Positions 1 to 14,085 are shown, counted from the first letter of the stretch. The stretch: DNA of 64,000 bases from Scleromitrula shiraiana (GCA_028455995.1 JABELC010000009.1:2021501-2085500); one strand, 5' to 3'. The notes: generated from the letters alone by a model not told the origin. Program-made: numbers and translations.

Positions 1-2204
1 ATTTTAAATTTGAATTCTTAATTTTTATTTATTAAAAAAAAATATTTAAAATGAATTATATAAATTTATTAAAATAAAAAATTAAATATATATAATCAAA
101 ATAAATAATTTTAATAAAGAATTTAAAAATATTTCAATAAAATTATATAAAAAAAAGCTCGAAATATTTAATAAATTATTTAATAATATAATTAATTCTT
201 TATTAACAAAAAATCTTATCCTAAATTTAATTAATAATAAAAACTTTAATAATTTAAAAATATTTTAATTAAAAAAAAGCATTTATATATTAAACAAAAA
301 ACTTATTTTTAATTTAACTTTTATTTTAACTTTGTATTTAAAGTTAATAATCAAAATTCTTTATTAAAAATAAACTTTAAAATATAATTAAATATATTTC
401 AATAATAATAATAATAATAATTATATTATTAAAAATATTTTTAATATATATATTATTATAAATTTTTTATTAATTATAAATCAATTCTATTTATTTTATA
501 AAAAAAAAAATAATTTATTAAAAAAAGATATATTTAAAATTATTAAAAAAAATAATATATTAAAAAATATCTAAATCTTTTATAATAAATTTATCAACTT
601 CATTAAAAATAAAGGTATATCAAAAATATTTGAAAAGTTTAAACTAATAGTTTAAGGCTATAATAATGAAAATAAAAAAATAGTTTTAATAAAATCTTTC
701 ATTATTTAATATATTAATTATAAAACTATATTTAATTTTATAGCTTTATAAAATATATATTAATATATTTAATTATATCTTTATAATATATCATAAATAT
801 ATATTTAATTAAAAACATTCTTAATTTATATATTTTATATCAAATTCTTATTAGAAATAAGTTTTAAATCAAATATAATCTTTAAGATTATATACTTACT
901 TTATAATATTATAAAATTAGAAAATTATTAGTATTTTATATATTATAGTTATTATATAAAAGCCTTTAAAATGATTTTTTTTTATTTAACAATTATTTAT
1001 TTTATATTAATAAAAATAAAAAACTAAATATAATTAAATTATAAATTAATAATATCTTTATTTTTGTTAATAAAAAATTTATAAATAAAAAAAAACGCAA
1101 ATCAAAAAAAAAATTACTTTTTAAAAATATAAAAATAATTAATAATTAATATCTTTTTTAAATTTAATAACGCTTTAATTTATATTAATAAAAATAATAT
1201 AATTATATTTATTTAAAAATAATAATATGATAAATTTCATTTTATAAACCACTTCCTCATTGATTTTAAATTATATATAAAAATTAAAAAAAATACTTTT
1301 TCAAAAAAATAGTATATTATTTAACAAACTCATAATATATATATTATAAATATTTATTAACTAAAAGCATTATTCGATCTATTATATACAATCTAAATTA
1401 TCAATTTAATTAAAAATAACATAAATACTTTTAATAAACGTATTCAATAGTAAATTAATAATTTTAATTATGATCTTATATTTATTTCTCTTAAAATAAA
1501 ATTATTATAAATAATCTATTTTACCAATATAAGTTTTATAAATAATATTGATCTCTTTTTTTAAATTGGTTTTATTATAATATTTATTAATAAAAACAAC
1601 AATATAAATATTATCTATTAATTCTTTATCAAATATAAACAAATTATATAAAGCGTTTTTATTTTAAAACTATATAAAATAAGATATAGATTCGATATTA
1701 CCATTACGATTAAGTTTAATATCAATAAAATTATAAATCGATTAATCAATAAGAAAATTATAACTGATTTTATACTTTTCATAATTTATACTAATTCAAA
1801 ATCTTTTTATAAATATTTAATTAAATTTAATATTTTTCAAAAAAAAACATTTAATAATTAATTTAGCCTTTATTTATTAATTATACAAATACAAAAAAAT
1901 TATAAAAATTAAATAAATTATTAATAATACAAACTTTATTAATGCAATAACAAAATCAAAACTCTATACCATTTTCAAAGACTTTATTAACATTAACAAA
2001 ATCAATATTAATATAAAAAAATAGATTAAATATAAATGAATCATTTTATTTACCCAATAAAGTAAATCATAATCATTTAAATTAACATTTATTATAAATT
2101 AATTTATATAGTATATTAATATATTACAATAAAAAAAATATGATAAAAAAAATGCAATAATATAAGGAATTAATATGGAAGATATAAAGATATAAAGAAT
2201 TAAT

Positions 2205-2366
2205 TGTTGGGATATAGATCACAAGGTAGCACGTGACAAGCACGTGACCACAGTCGTACATATATACGACTTGACAATCTGTACCATAGATAGATCAACA
2301 ATAACAAGAATATCAAACACAAACCACAGTACCATAATCGTACGACTTAACCGAAGTAAAACCACA
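2205..2366. mobile_element. Solo LTR with 5-bp target-site duplication
   Basis: A 162-bp unit begins TGTTGGG and ends CCACA, so it has the TG...CA ends of an LTR. It is flanked by the identical 5-mer TTAAT at 2200–2204 and 2367–2371, the size expected for a retrotransposon target duplication. It keeps several CG and CA dinucleotides (for example the CACGTGAC repeats) that are missing from its surroundings, so it looks young or spared by RIP. No internal domain follows, so it is read as a solo LTR left by LTR–LTR recombination. A second copy lies at 2656–2815. Confidence 0.82.
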
Positions 2367-2655
2367 TTAATATAAAAAAGATACAAAAAATAATAATATC
2401 TATCAAAATCATTAGAATATTATTATTCCAATCTAAAAATAACCCTTCCAAAAACAATACTTATCAAAATAATAACGATTATAATTTTATATACATTTTT
2501 CTTTATTATATTGACTTTTTTTTATCAATTATATTATTTATATTATTTATATATATTTCAATCTTTTGATCTATTTTATAAAAAAACAAAAAAAAATAAT
2601 ATTATAATATACAATAAATTTAGCTTAACTTTCTTTTCTTTTCAAATAATACCAA

Positions 2656-2815
2656 TATTAAAATATAAATCACAAAATAACATATAACAAATATATAATC
2701 ATAATCATACATATATACAATTTGACAATCTATACCATAGATAGATCAATAATAAAAATATACAACACAAACCACAGTACCATAAATCGTATGATTTAAC
2801 CGAAGTAAAACCATA
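2656..2815. mobile_element. RIP-mutated second copy of the same LTR
   Basis: This aligns almost base for base to 2205–2366, with nearly all differences being G-to-A or C-to-T (TGTTGGG became TATTAAA; AGCACGTGAC became AACATATAAC). The end CCACA became CCATA. I see no clear target duplication. It is in the same orientation and starts about 290 bp after the end of the first copy, but the mutation load differs so much that the two are probably independent insertions. Confidence 0.75.
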
Positions 2816-3990
2816 TATATATATATAAATTAATGATTTTTATTATTTTAAAAGATTTTAAGTTTTTTTAGTTTAATTTTTTTTAGAAATAAAAAATTTT
2901 AATATTGCATATATTTAGTTATATTAAATCTTCAAATAAATATTAATACATTAATATTTAATAAATATCCGCATTTTTAATATAATGAATTTAATTAGTT
3001 ATTAATTTAGTTTATAAATATATTAAAATAATATTTATTTTATTTATGAATTTCTTAATATTATATATAATAAATATATTACTAATAAAAACAAATTCAA
3101 ATTCTAATTAAAAATAAAATCTATAATTAATAAAAAATAAGCTTATTCTAAAACTCTTTAAATAAGCAATATTGATTAAAAATTTAGCTAATGATAATTA
3201 TTTGGTTTGATTATTTTATAAATAAGATATATATAATTATAAATATTATTTTAATATTATATTAATTTTTTTAATTTAGTCATCGATTTTAAAATAATAA
3301 ATAATAAACAGTTTTATAAATATATTTAAATATTTATATAGATGCTTTTAAAAATTGATTATAAATTATATTTTATAATTCAATATAATTAATAAAAACA
3401 AATTATATAATTTTTAAATATATTTTAAAAATAATTTTACTATTTTTTTAGTATTATAAATTCTATAATAAAACAAAAAATGCTTTATTTTAATTAAATA
3501 ATCAATAATTATAAAAGTTATATTATAATTAAAATTAATAAATAAATAAATAATAAAATTTATTGAAATATATTGCTATATTTTTTATAAAATAAAAAGG
3601 AGATAAAAAATGTTTTTTTGATTTTTATGATTTAAAATAGTTTAATAATAGTTATAGTAATTATATATTTATTAAATTATACAGTTTTAATAACTAGATT
3701 AATAATAGTTTTAAGATAATAGTTTAAATATTTAAATATAATATAGATGTTCAATAATAAAGAATTTATAATATTAATAAAGTAATATAATTTTTAATAA
3801 AATATAATTAAAAATGTACATTTTGTTTTAATAATAAAAATAATCATTATTTTATATATATTTAATTAAAATGATTTTTAAATATTATAGAATTTCTTTT
3901 TTTAAAATTTCTAGTATAGATAATAAAATTGAGTTTTTAATATATTTTTTTCGAAATAGATTTTTTAAATTTTTTAAAATATTTAATATT

Positions 3991-4240
3991 TTAAGTTCGA
4001 GTTCAAATTTAGTAGATATAGATCGAATAACAATAAGGCTAGCAGATTCAAATTTGGCAATTTTAAATCTAGTAGGTATAGATTAAGTAATAATAAAGTT
4101 AATAGGTTTAGACTTGATGATTTTGGGTTTAATGGATGTAAATTAAGTAATAATAAAATTAATAAATTTAAGTTTAATAGTTCTAGATTTAATAAATAGA
4201 GGTTAAATAATAATAAAATTAATAAGTTTAAATTTAATAA
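3991..4240. repeat. 60-bp tandem repeat, about four units
   Basis: The block (A)GTAGRTATAGAT recurs at 4011, 4071, 4131 and, more decayed, 4191, exactly 60 bp apart. The unit therefore equals 20 codons. Later units carry more transition changes than the first. On the minus strand the best-preserved unit reads without stops in one frame (around KFESASLIVIRSIST), so it may be a relic of a repetitive protein segment, possibly the linker of the Ty3/gypsy polyprotein whose RT and RNase H lie just upstream on that strand. Confidence 0.7.
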
Positions 4241-4714
4241 ATATTGAATTATATTGTTTGATAATTTAATTTTAGATTATAATGATAAATCGTATTTTTT
4301 TAAGAGTTTTAGGCATAAAGTTTTGATAGTTATTGATATAAAATAAATCAAATTTAAAGTTTTTATATTTTAATATTATTTGATTTTGATATAAAAAACA
4401 TTTATTTCTTTTTTAAAGCAAATTTTTTAATTTTTTAATTAATATATTAGACTTTGCTTTTTGTTTATTAAAACAATATATTATTTTAAAGTTGAATTAG
4501 AATAAAAATTCAGATTAGTGAATTTGATGATGATTTAGTAATTTTATTATAATAAAATATTTTAGATTTTTATAATTAATGATTATTTAAATTAAAATAA
4601 TTATATTCTTTAATTTTAAGTATTATTCTTTAAAATATTGAATAATCATTAAAAGTTTTTTATTATAAATTATATAATTATATTTTATTATAAAATGTTT
4701 TTTTTAAAAAAAAT

Positions 4715-5372
4715 TATGAATTTTGAAATATTTTTATTATTATATTAAAAAAGGATTTTAGCCAAAATATAATTAAATATATTAATTTTTACAATAATCT
4801 TTTTTTCTCAATCGAAAAAAGTTAATATTAAAGTTTTTATAAAAACATATTTCAATTATTTAAAAGCTTATTTGTAGATAGGGTTTTAGAAAAACGTAAT
4901 GTGTTTTTTCATAAAATTCACCAAAAGATTTATTATTAATAAAAATCCTTTAATAAATCTTTTATAAAAATTAACAAACCTTATAAATATTTAAATATTT
5001 ATTATAATTTATAACATCTATTATTTATATATAATATAGATTTTCTCAAAATCTATTTAGATTATATTTTTACTAATAATCAATCCTAAAAAAATTATTT
5101 TTAATCTAATAAATTTATATTTAAATAATTTCGCAAATAAACTAATACCTTATAAAACTATTAAGACTTTTTATATATAATTAATATATTTTTTTTAAAT
5201 TTTATTATATATCAAAATATTATCTAAATATATTATATAAAAAAAATTAAAATATTTTTATAAAATATTATTAATAAACTATTACAAAATTATAGGGATA
5301 TTAATCAACCTAAATAACATAATCAAAAACTCAAATAGATCAAATCAAATCTAAAAAATAATTAAATATTCC
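4715..5372 (-). mobile_element. Decayed Ty3/gypsy reverse transcriptase and RNase H
   Basis: Read on the minus strand, 5338–5282 gives LFEFLIMLFRLINIPIIL followed by a stop where the family has Gln. It lines up position by position with the conserved LVMPFGLTNAP segment of Ty3/gypsy reverse transcriptase, each change being explainable by RIP. The catalytic box appears at 5230–5205 as YLDNILIYN, where the second catalytic Asp has become Asn. Further on (about 4920–4715) the start of RNase H is recognisable (AF.xLK..., TLILTFFD, EKKIIV). Many stops make it non-functional. Element ends, gag and integrase could not be placed with confidence, though the element must extend in both directions. Confidence 0.8.
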
Positions 5373-8340
5373 TATTTTTTTTTAATTTTAAAATTATTAA
5401 AAACAAAAATAATATTAATTTTAATAAAAAACTTTATTTTTTTTAAATTATTTAAAGATTTTTTTATTAATAACAAAAAATATTGATTTTTAATAATCAA
5501 ATCATTCAAAGTTGAATAATTTATATAAAAATAAATTCCTTTATCTAATTTTTTAATAAATAAAATAAAGAATATAACAAACAAAAAGCTTAATTGAACA
5601 AATCTTTTATATAAATTTTTTTCTAATTAAATTTTTAAGATTTTTAATTCAATTTTTAATATAAAATATAAAAATCTAAATAGTAAAACTATTTTTTTTT
5701 ATAAACGAATCTCGTAATCATACAAGCAATACAAAAATAATTTTTCAGTATTTTTTAAATAAAATACGTTTTTTTATTTATAAAATTCTTTAAAGATCAT
5801 ATCTAGATCGAACAAATCAAATTTGTTTAAAACTTTTTTAATATCTTTAATTATGATATTGAATATTTCACACTCTTAATAAACATATATATTATTTATA
5901 ATAAAAAATATAATAATAATATTTTTTCTCTAAAATGTATTTGGATAAATAAATAAATAGACAAAACGGGTTTTCTTTAATATATTGAATAAAGTCTAGA
6001 TTATAATTAATTAAAATAAAATGCTATAATATTTTTAATAATAATTATTATTAAAATAAAATATATTTAAAGCAAAAAATATTTTTAAATTATATTTCTT
6101 AAATTAAATAATTTCTAAAATAATAAAATAATAAACAAGTTTAATAATATATATTTAAATTTTATTTTTAATATAATTATTAATTTTTAAGGATATAAAT
6201 ATATATAAATTTATATAATTTTTAAATAAGATCTTTTTATCAAATCTTATAACTTTAAATAAAATCAATAATAAAATAATAAATATTCTTTAAAATTCTA
6301 TTTAATTTCGATTAGCAAAAACAATTTTTTTATAATCATTATTAATTATAATATAATTTAATAGTTTTTTTATTAAATTAAAATTCATTATAATAAACAA
6401 AATCAAAAAACTAATATAATTAATTAATTTATTAATTAAAACAATATTTTTTATAATAACTATAAATAAATAAATATTACGTTAATTATATATTTAAATA
6501 TAATTTATATTAAATACATCTTATTTTTTAAACTTATTAAACTATTAAATGAATAAAGATAAATTAAATAAATTATAGTATATTTCTAAATTTAAAGATT
6601 AATAATATTTATAAATAAATTAATAATGATAATTAAACAAATTTAAATATTTTATTAATTAAATTTTAAACGAATATCAAAATATAAATAATCTTTAATT
6701 ATATATCTAATAAAGTTATAGTAAAAATATTTTTTATAATCTTTTTAAATATTGATATTGTTTAAATATTTTTAAGTATTTAAATCTATAAAATCGTCTA
6801 TAACTATAATTAAAATAATCAAAACAAATAAAAAACATTTAAACTAACAAAACAAAAGCCAAAAATTATCTAATTCTAAAATGACTAAATAATATTAAAT
6901 TAACAAATAACATTAAGCCCTATTAAATATTGTTATTAACTTTTCAAGTTCTAAATAAAAAAAAATAAATGTATTTATATTGTTTATCAAAAATTTAATA
7001 ATTATAATCTAAATCTTTAATTTAAAAGATAGACCTTATTTTAATAAAATAATTAATATATTATTATTATCAAATATACCTATTTTTAAAACTAAATACT
7101 AAAATTCAATATAAAATATATAAAAAAATTAATTTTTTTATTATAAAATTAATAATTGTTTTTATACTTTAATTATTTTATTTTGATTTTTATAAACTCT
7201 TTTTAATATATCTAATAAATCGAAATAATCAATTAATCTAATAAATTATTTTTTTATATTATATAACTAAATTTATATAATAACAATACTAATCAAATAT
7301 CTAATAATATAAATCAAACAAAAATAAATAATTTAAAATCAATTTTAATTAACATACATTTTATTTTGAATCTAAACAAAAAAACAATCTAAATTAGATT
7401 TTATACTATTAAAAAAAGCAAAATCGAATAGTTTTTTGTTTTTTTCGATTTTTTCAATAATAATAAAAATTAAAACGAATTCAATTAAAAAAATAATAAT
7501 AATAAAACTAAAAGATATAAAATTATTATTAATAAAAAGATATAATAAATGCATAAATATAATATTATTTTATTTATAAAGTTAAACTAATATTATATCA
7601 TTTTAAATTAATATTGTATTATATAATTTCATAGTATAAAAAAACAAGATTTTTTCATTTTAGAGTTTTTAGATTAAAATTTTTATTTAATAAATAAAAG
7701 TATAATGTTTATTAATAAGTTTATAATATTAAAATTTAATTTCATAAATTTATATTAATATTATATTATATTATTATTATAATATATTATTTTCAATAAA
7801 GAATTTAAAATATCAATTTTTAATTTTATAAATATATTTAATTATCTTAATAATATAATTCAATTAAATCAAAATGTTTTTAATAATAAATCAAAAAAAA
7901 GCTTTAAAAAAGATTAGACTATTTAAAATAAACAAGCAAATCAATATTATTAAAAATATCAAAAAAAAAATAAAAGCTACATAATATAATAAAAAATAAA
8001 TAAGTTTTATTTAATAAAAAATTTAATTATAAATAAAATAATTAAATTCTAAAATATAAAAAAAATAATAAAATATAATTTAAAAAACTATAATAAAATT
8101 CATTTATAATATCGACTTTATAATTAATATATATATATAATATAAATTTTTATATTTTAAATAATTATAAAAATTATTTCTTTATTTATTTATTTAAAAT
8201 AATACTTTATTATATAATATCATCTTTATTTTTATATTATTTGATTAAATTATTATTTTTACCTAATAAATACTAATCTTATCTTATCTCTATTAAACTT
8301 ATTTAATAAAAACAAATTTTATCTTTTCTAATATTACTAT

Positions 8341-8508
8341 TATAAAAGGTCAGATATAAAGAAGAGCATTATGGGTTAATATATGATTATATTGTTAATT
8401 AACTAGCTAAGGTTTTAATCTTATAAGGGGAGATATATATCAATCATTGATTATATAATTACATTAATCTTAATATAGAATAATTCTTATCCAACAACTA
8501 TTCTAATA
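8341..8508 (-). repeat. 3' LTR of the copia relic
   Basis: This is 168 bp, alignable without gaps to 13606–13773. On the minus strand its start corresponds to the TGTTAG end of the other copy, here TATTAG after a transition. A short purine-rich run (GATAAAAAAATG on the minus strand) lies directly before it and may be what remains of the polypurine tract. The lower-coordinate boundary is only approximate. Confidence 0.7.
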
Positions 8509-11500
8509 CATTTTTTTATCAATATATTAATCATCCATATTAACTTAATCACTCTTTATTTTATACTATATATATATAATTATTTTATTATATCTTACAT
8601 CTCAAACACTTTTATATAAAACATTTCAATAAAATATTGATATTTAATTAGTATTAATAATTTAATTAAATCATTTGTTATTATTTTTTTAATTAAAATG
8701 AATTATAGATCAATATGCTTTTATATAATTTATTTTTAAATAAAATAATATTTTATAATTATATATTTTATATATTAATAAATTTCTAGATTTTTTATAA
8801 ATGCTAGATTTTCTTAATTATTATTATAAAATATGATATATATAACATTATTATTATTATATTCAACTTTAATTAAAAACTATTATATTTATAAAACTTT
8901 TATTGATGTTTTAGTTAAACTATAATATTCTAACTCGATTAAAAAAAATATAATAATAATTTATCTTTTGAATTGTATTAAAATAATGTTTTTATATATA
9001 AAATAAACATATCTAAAAATGCTTTTTCTAATTATAATATTATTAGCATAATCTAAATTATTATAATTTTTGATATATTTATTAATTATTTCATTATAGA
9101 TTATAATATAATTAATTATTTTAAATATATATTAATAAATCTTATGGCAAGCTAATATATAAATAATTATTGGATTAATTAAAAATCTATATAAAATTTT
9201 GATTACAAATAAGATATCGATTTAAGTGTAAAGAAATTCGAATGATTTTATTTTTAATTAATATTTAATAGTAAATTCTAATATTATTATTTTAATATTT
9301 AATATTATTAGATCTATAATTTCTAATACTATTAATATAGATTTTGATTTGTAATTATTAAAACTAAACTTCTTTAATATTTTTCATATATAAACGTTTT
9401 GATATAAAATAATGATCTTCTTTTTTTTATTTTTAATGATTTTAACACTTAAAAAATAAATAGTAGATTTAAGATTTTTTATTTTAAATATTTTTATTAG
9501 ACTTTATTTGATTTGATTAATTGATTATTATTTATTAATTATAAAAAAATTATTAATATAAATATATATAATGATTTTTATAATAGAATTATAATATATA
9601 TAATTATTAATATTAAAAAGTTTGAATTCTATATTAATAAGTTTAATATATAATATGTTTTATTATAATTATAAAGATTGCTTTAGTTTATATAAAACCT
9701 TTAATAGTATATATATTTATAAAATATTATTATTAGCAAAATTGAATATGACTTTATTTTTAATTTAATATAATAATAATTTAATAAAAATAAATTTATC
9801 AAATTCATTATTTAAAAATGTTGTAATGACGTCTATTTGCTTAATTTCAAAATTGTTTTTTATTATTAATATTATAAAAGCTTTTTATGCAGTTGTTTTA
9901 TATATTTTTATATATATTTAATTATAATCTTTTTTATACTTTTATTTATATTTTTAAATAATTTAATAAATTTTATATTTAGTGATTTTTTTTTTTTTAT
10001 TGTATTTTTGTTTAAAAATAAATTTATTTTATAAGATTTTATATTTATTAATAGTATTAAATACTTTAAATTTCTTGATTAGTTTAAATGTTTTATTGTT
10101 ATATAGCAATTTGTATTTTGATTTGATAATTTTGATTTAATATTCTTTTTTTAGGCTTATTAATGCTTTTTTTAAAGTTTTGGGATTATTGTTATTATCG
10201 CAATGTACTATATTAAATATAGTAAGTATTATTTATATATTATATAAAGATCAAATAGTTTTATCAATATTAATTGATGGTGTTTTTTCTTTATTTTTTA
10301 AATCTATTGGTTGACTTTATCTTTTTTTAAATTTGAATAAAATAGAAGATAAGGCTTTATTAATAATATTAATATTATTATTATTATTAAATATTTAATT
10401 GAATAGTTTTTTATTTTTAATTTTTATATATTTATTTATATTAAATAACTTTTTTAATATATTAATAATAAGTTTATTAAATTATATATATTAGAAACTA
10501 TTTATTAATTTTAAAATATTATTATTATTATTTTCTTTATTTTGAAGATTAATAATAATATTATTATTATTTAATTTAATAATCAAATTCTTTTTATTAA
10601 ATCGAATATTTAAAATTTATACAATTTTCTTTTTAATTTGTATTAGAATATATACACAATATATATAATTACCTTTAAAACTTATTAAGATATTAATTTC
10701 AATATATAAAATGAATTTTTAATTAAAAATACGTTTTTTTTTTAGAATATGTATATATATTTTATAATTTAATATATATAAATATATAATTAAGAGTTTA
10801 TTATTATAGTTTAGATTGATTTGATTTATAAATGCTTTATATAAAGTCATTTTTTTAATTAAAGTGGTTATAGTTCGATTTATAATATAAATTATACTTT
10901 GATATATCTTTAATTAAAGTTTTAAGGATATTTCTTTATCGATTATAATTGTTTATATTTTTTTAAATAAAATATAAATTAATTATTTTAAAATTTTATT
11001 TTGATTTAAAGTATATAATATAATGAGTTTAATAATTAAATCAATATTATTAATAAATTTATTTAGATTATTTATATTATATTTTTTGTTTTTATCTAAT
11101 CTTCATTTTATAAGTTTTTGATTATATTAAAGTTCAAATCGCTTTATAATAGTTTATAAAACTAATTTAATGTTTTTTTTATATTTATGAATATAGATTT
11201 ATTTAAATCGAGATGCTTTATTAATGATAATAATAATATATTAATATTTATTAATATTAATTAGATTGATTTTAATAATATTAATATATAAAAGTTCAAA
11301 AATTTTATTTAATTTTAAATCGATAGTCTTTTATAATATTCAATATGATTTTGCTAATTTATATATTTTATAAACTTTTTTTTTATTTTTAGAATATTTT
11401 GTTAAATCTTTAATAAATAATTTTTTTATTATTTTTTAGATTGTCTTGATGTTTTTTTCGGAAAAATACCCGAATCGTTTATATTAAATATTTATATCAA

Positions 11501-13605
11501 TATGTTTTTTATAAATACTAATATTTAGAAATAATATTAAAAATATTGAGTAAATTATTATTTTATTTTATAATTTAATAATAATATATATATTTAAATT
11601 TATTTAGAAATGAGTAATTTCTTTGTTATTTTATATATGATTATATTGTATATATTTATTATTTTTTTATTATATTATATTTAAAAACAGTTTTAATAAT
11701 AGTTTATTAAAGTATAAAGTATCTTAATATAGAAAAAATATTTTAAATTTATTTTTTATAAGGTATTCTAATATGATTTTGCTTATTTTTATAAAATAAA
11801 TTATTTTGTTTATTAATAATAACCTAAATTTCTTCAATTTATATAGTATAAACTTCTAAAATGTAATAAACTTTAATATATCCTATATATAATAATATAA
11901 AACGCTAGTATTATAGATCTAAATATATTTATATTAAATATTTATAATAATATTTAAAATTGATTTATTATTAAATAAACTATATAAAAAACTTTTAATT
12001 ATTATAAATAATATTATCATTATTATTTTAAAATTTTTATAATTATCGAATTTTTTTTTATTATTTGAATTTAAGGCTTTATTATTAGATTTATTATTTA
12101 ACACTCTATTTTTAATCTTGATTTAGATTTTTCATTTAATATTATTCTTATCCTCCCATTTCTTCTTCACATTAACATTCTTTAGATTATTCAAATATAT
12201 ACTAAAATTATAAGATCGAGCTAGATTAAAACTAGAATTACTGCAATGAATACATAAATTGGATTTATTAAAATAATTAGAATTATTAAAATTGCTTTGT
12301 TTAAATATAATTCTTTTTTTTTATAAAACTTCTCAATTTTTATTGCCAAAAAGTACTATTCCACTTTCCGAGTTTTTTATTTATCAAATTTTATTAATAA
12401 AGTTAGTTATAAGATTTTTTATTATATTAAACTTGTTTATTTTTAAGCTTTAAATAATAGAACACTATCATTTAGTTTAAATAAAAAACTTCTTATTTAT
12501 TATCACAATAAATTATATATATTGAATTATTATATTTGATATTAACTTTGCTTTAATAAATTTTATAAATAATTAATAAACCATAATAATTATTTTTTAA
12601 ATATTTTTAAAATCATTTATATTCATCTAGTTATATTTAATCAATTTATTATAATTAAAAATATAATTTTTATCTTTATATTAATATTCAAAGGTTTTAA
12701 TCATTTTTTAAGTTATTCCTTTATTTTTAATTAATTTTATTAAACTAATATAAAAAGATTAATAAATAACAATACATATTTTTATATCTTTTTTATTTTA
12801 TTTTTTTTAAACCTTAGTTTTTATTTCAATTATAAATGCCATAAAATCAATGTTTTTTAATATTATTACTTTTTTTTTGATAACCTTTTTTAATTTATTT
12901 ATATTAGTAATATTTTTGATATTTTTGATTTAATATAAATAATTTTCTTTTTTCTTAAAATATTGCTTTAAATTCATCTATAAAGCAAACGATAATAAGC
13001 TTGATTTTACCATTGAATTGATTGAATTTATTAATAGAGATAATAGTTTTAATAATTGTTATAATAGTGATTAATAAGAAAAAGTTGAAAAAAATAACAA
13101 TCTATTAAATGTTATTGTGATTTTTTATTGAATTACATAATTAATCTTCCATATTATCCTGCTAATCTTATAATATTAAAATGATTTTTCAAACAAAAGA
13201 GTTAAACCAATTTCTATACTTTACACAAAACTATTAATTATAATTTTCTTTTTAATAATATCCAATATTTTATTAAATAAATATTAAAAATGTAAATTAA
13301 TAAAATTATTGATATACTCTAATTCTAACACAGATTTTTAAAAGTTTATTATTATTAGCCCATATTTTTATTAATTTATATTAAAGGTTAATAAACTTTT
13401 GCTTGATCTAAAGCTTTTACTTAATCTAACATTATTAAATACTTTATAAATCTTTATTATTATAATATTTACTTGATTTTTAGCAATTTGTTTTAACTTT
13501 TTTTTAATAATATCCTTCATAAAGAATTTAAAATAAAAATAATAAATATTTTTTAAATAAGTTGAATATAATCAATAACTTTTAGATATTTTTGGACTTA
13601 TAATC

Positions 13606-13773
13606 TATAAAAGGTCAGATATGAAGAAGAGCATTATAAGTTGATATATAATTATATTGTTAATTGATTAGCTAAAGTCTTGATCCTATAAGGGAAGATA
13701 TATATCAACTATTGATTATGTAATTACATTAGTCCTAATGTGGAGTGATCCTTATCCGGCAACCATTCTAACA
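13606..13773 (-). repeat. 5' LTR of the copia relic
   Basis: This is the direct repeat partner of 8341–8508. On the minus strand it begins TGTTAGAATGG. It differs from its partner only by transitions scattered in both copies, so each was mutated separately after insertion. It lies at the edge of the AT-rich block. I could not identify a convincing target duplication or primer-binding site. Confidence 0.7.
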
Positions 13774-13862
13774 ACTATAATCTAAAATATTAAAATACAA
13801 TCCAGAATACTAAGATAATATCTAGTCAAGCCTAAAATATCAAAGTGTTATCCGGTCACCCT

Positions 13863-13875
13863 ATGACATATTCAT

Positions 13876-13954
<79 letters not shown>

Positions 13955-14037
13955 TTCATTCATTCATTTATTTATTTATTCATTCATTTATTCATTCATT
14001 TATTCATTTATTCATTTATTCATTTATTCATTTATTT

Positions 14038-14085
<48 letters not shown>

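Larger units (their letters stand above)
1..13605. repeat. AT-rich, gene-free block of RIP-decayed transposons
   Basis: Almost the whole stretch is A/T, with TA and AA/TT runs, no long open frame and very few CG or CA dinucleotides. The composition changes abruptly just before 13.8 kb, where gene-type sequence begins. Decayed Ty3/gypsy and Ty1/copia coding motifs and LTR copies inside it (listed separately) carry C-to-T and G-to-A changes, which is what RIP leaves in ascomycetes. Such blocks are usually heterochromatic, and may be subtelomeric, pericentromeric or interstitial; the window alone does not tell which. No telomere repeat is present at the left edge. Outside the listed relics I can assign nothing. 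Confidence 0.85.
8341..13773 (-). mobile_element. Decayed Ty1/copia retrotransposon between two LTRs
   Basis: Two 168-bp direct repeats flank 5.1 kb of AT-rich DNA. On the minus strand the interior carries a copia-type reverse transcriptase relic: IYINNFFII around 9560–9540 sits where the family has the YVDD box, followed in frame by SINQIK, the KIFKIKNL and IYFLSVKII blocks and YI.KILKKF. Near the lower-coordinate repeat, 8720–8706 encodes KHIDL, a hallmark of copia RNase H, about 200 bp from the LTR as expected at the 3' end of pol. Both catalytic Asp codons are now Asn and many stops are present. The element is dead. Full length of about 5.4 kb fits the family. Confidence 0.82.

Noticed and set aside
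1..60. Possible telomere at the left edge
   Set aside because: No TTAGGG/CCCTAA repeats; just AT-rich sequence.
3590..3870. Possible gypsy integrase on the minus strand
   Set aside because: I tried to align the region to the integrase zinc-binding and core motifs; matches were weak and needed changes not explained by RIP.
3871..4086. Open frame of 71 codons in the AT-rich block
   Set aside because: It overlaps the 60-bp tandem repeat and RIP-decayed DNA; surrounding units contain stops, so it is not a gene.
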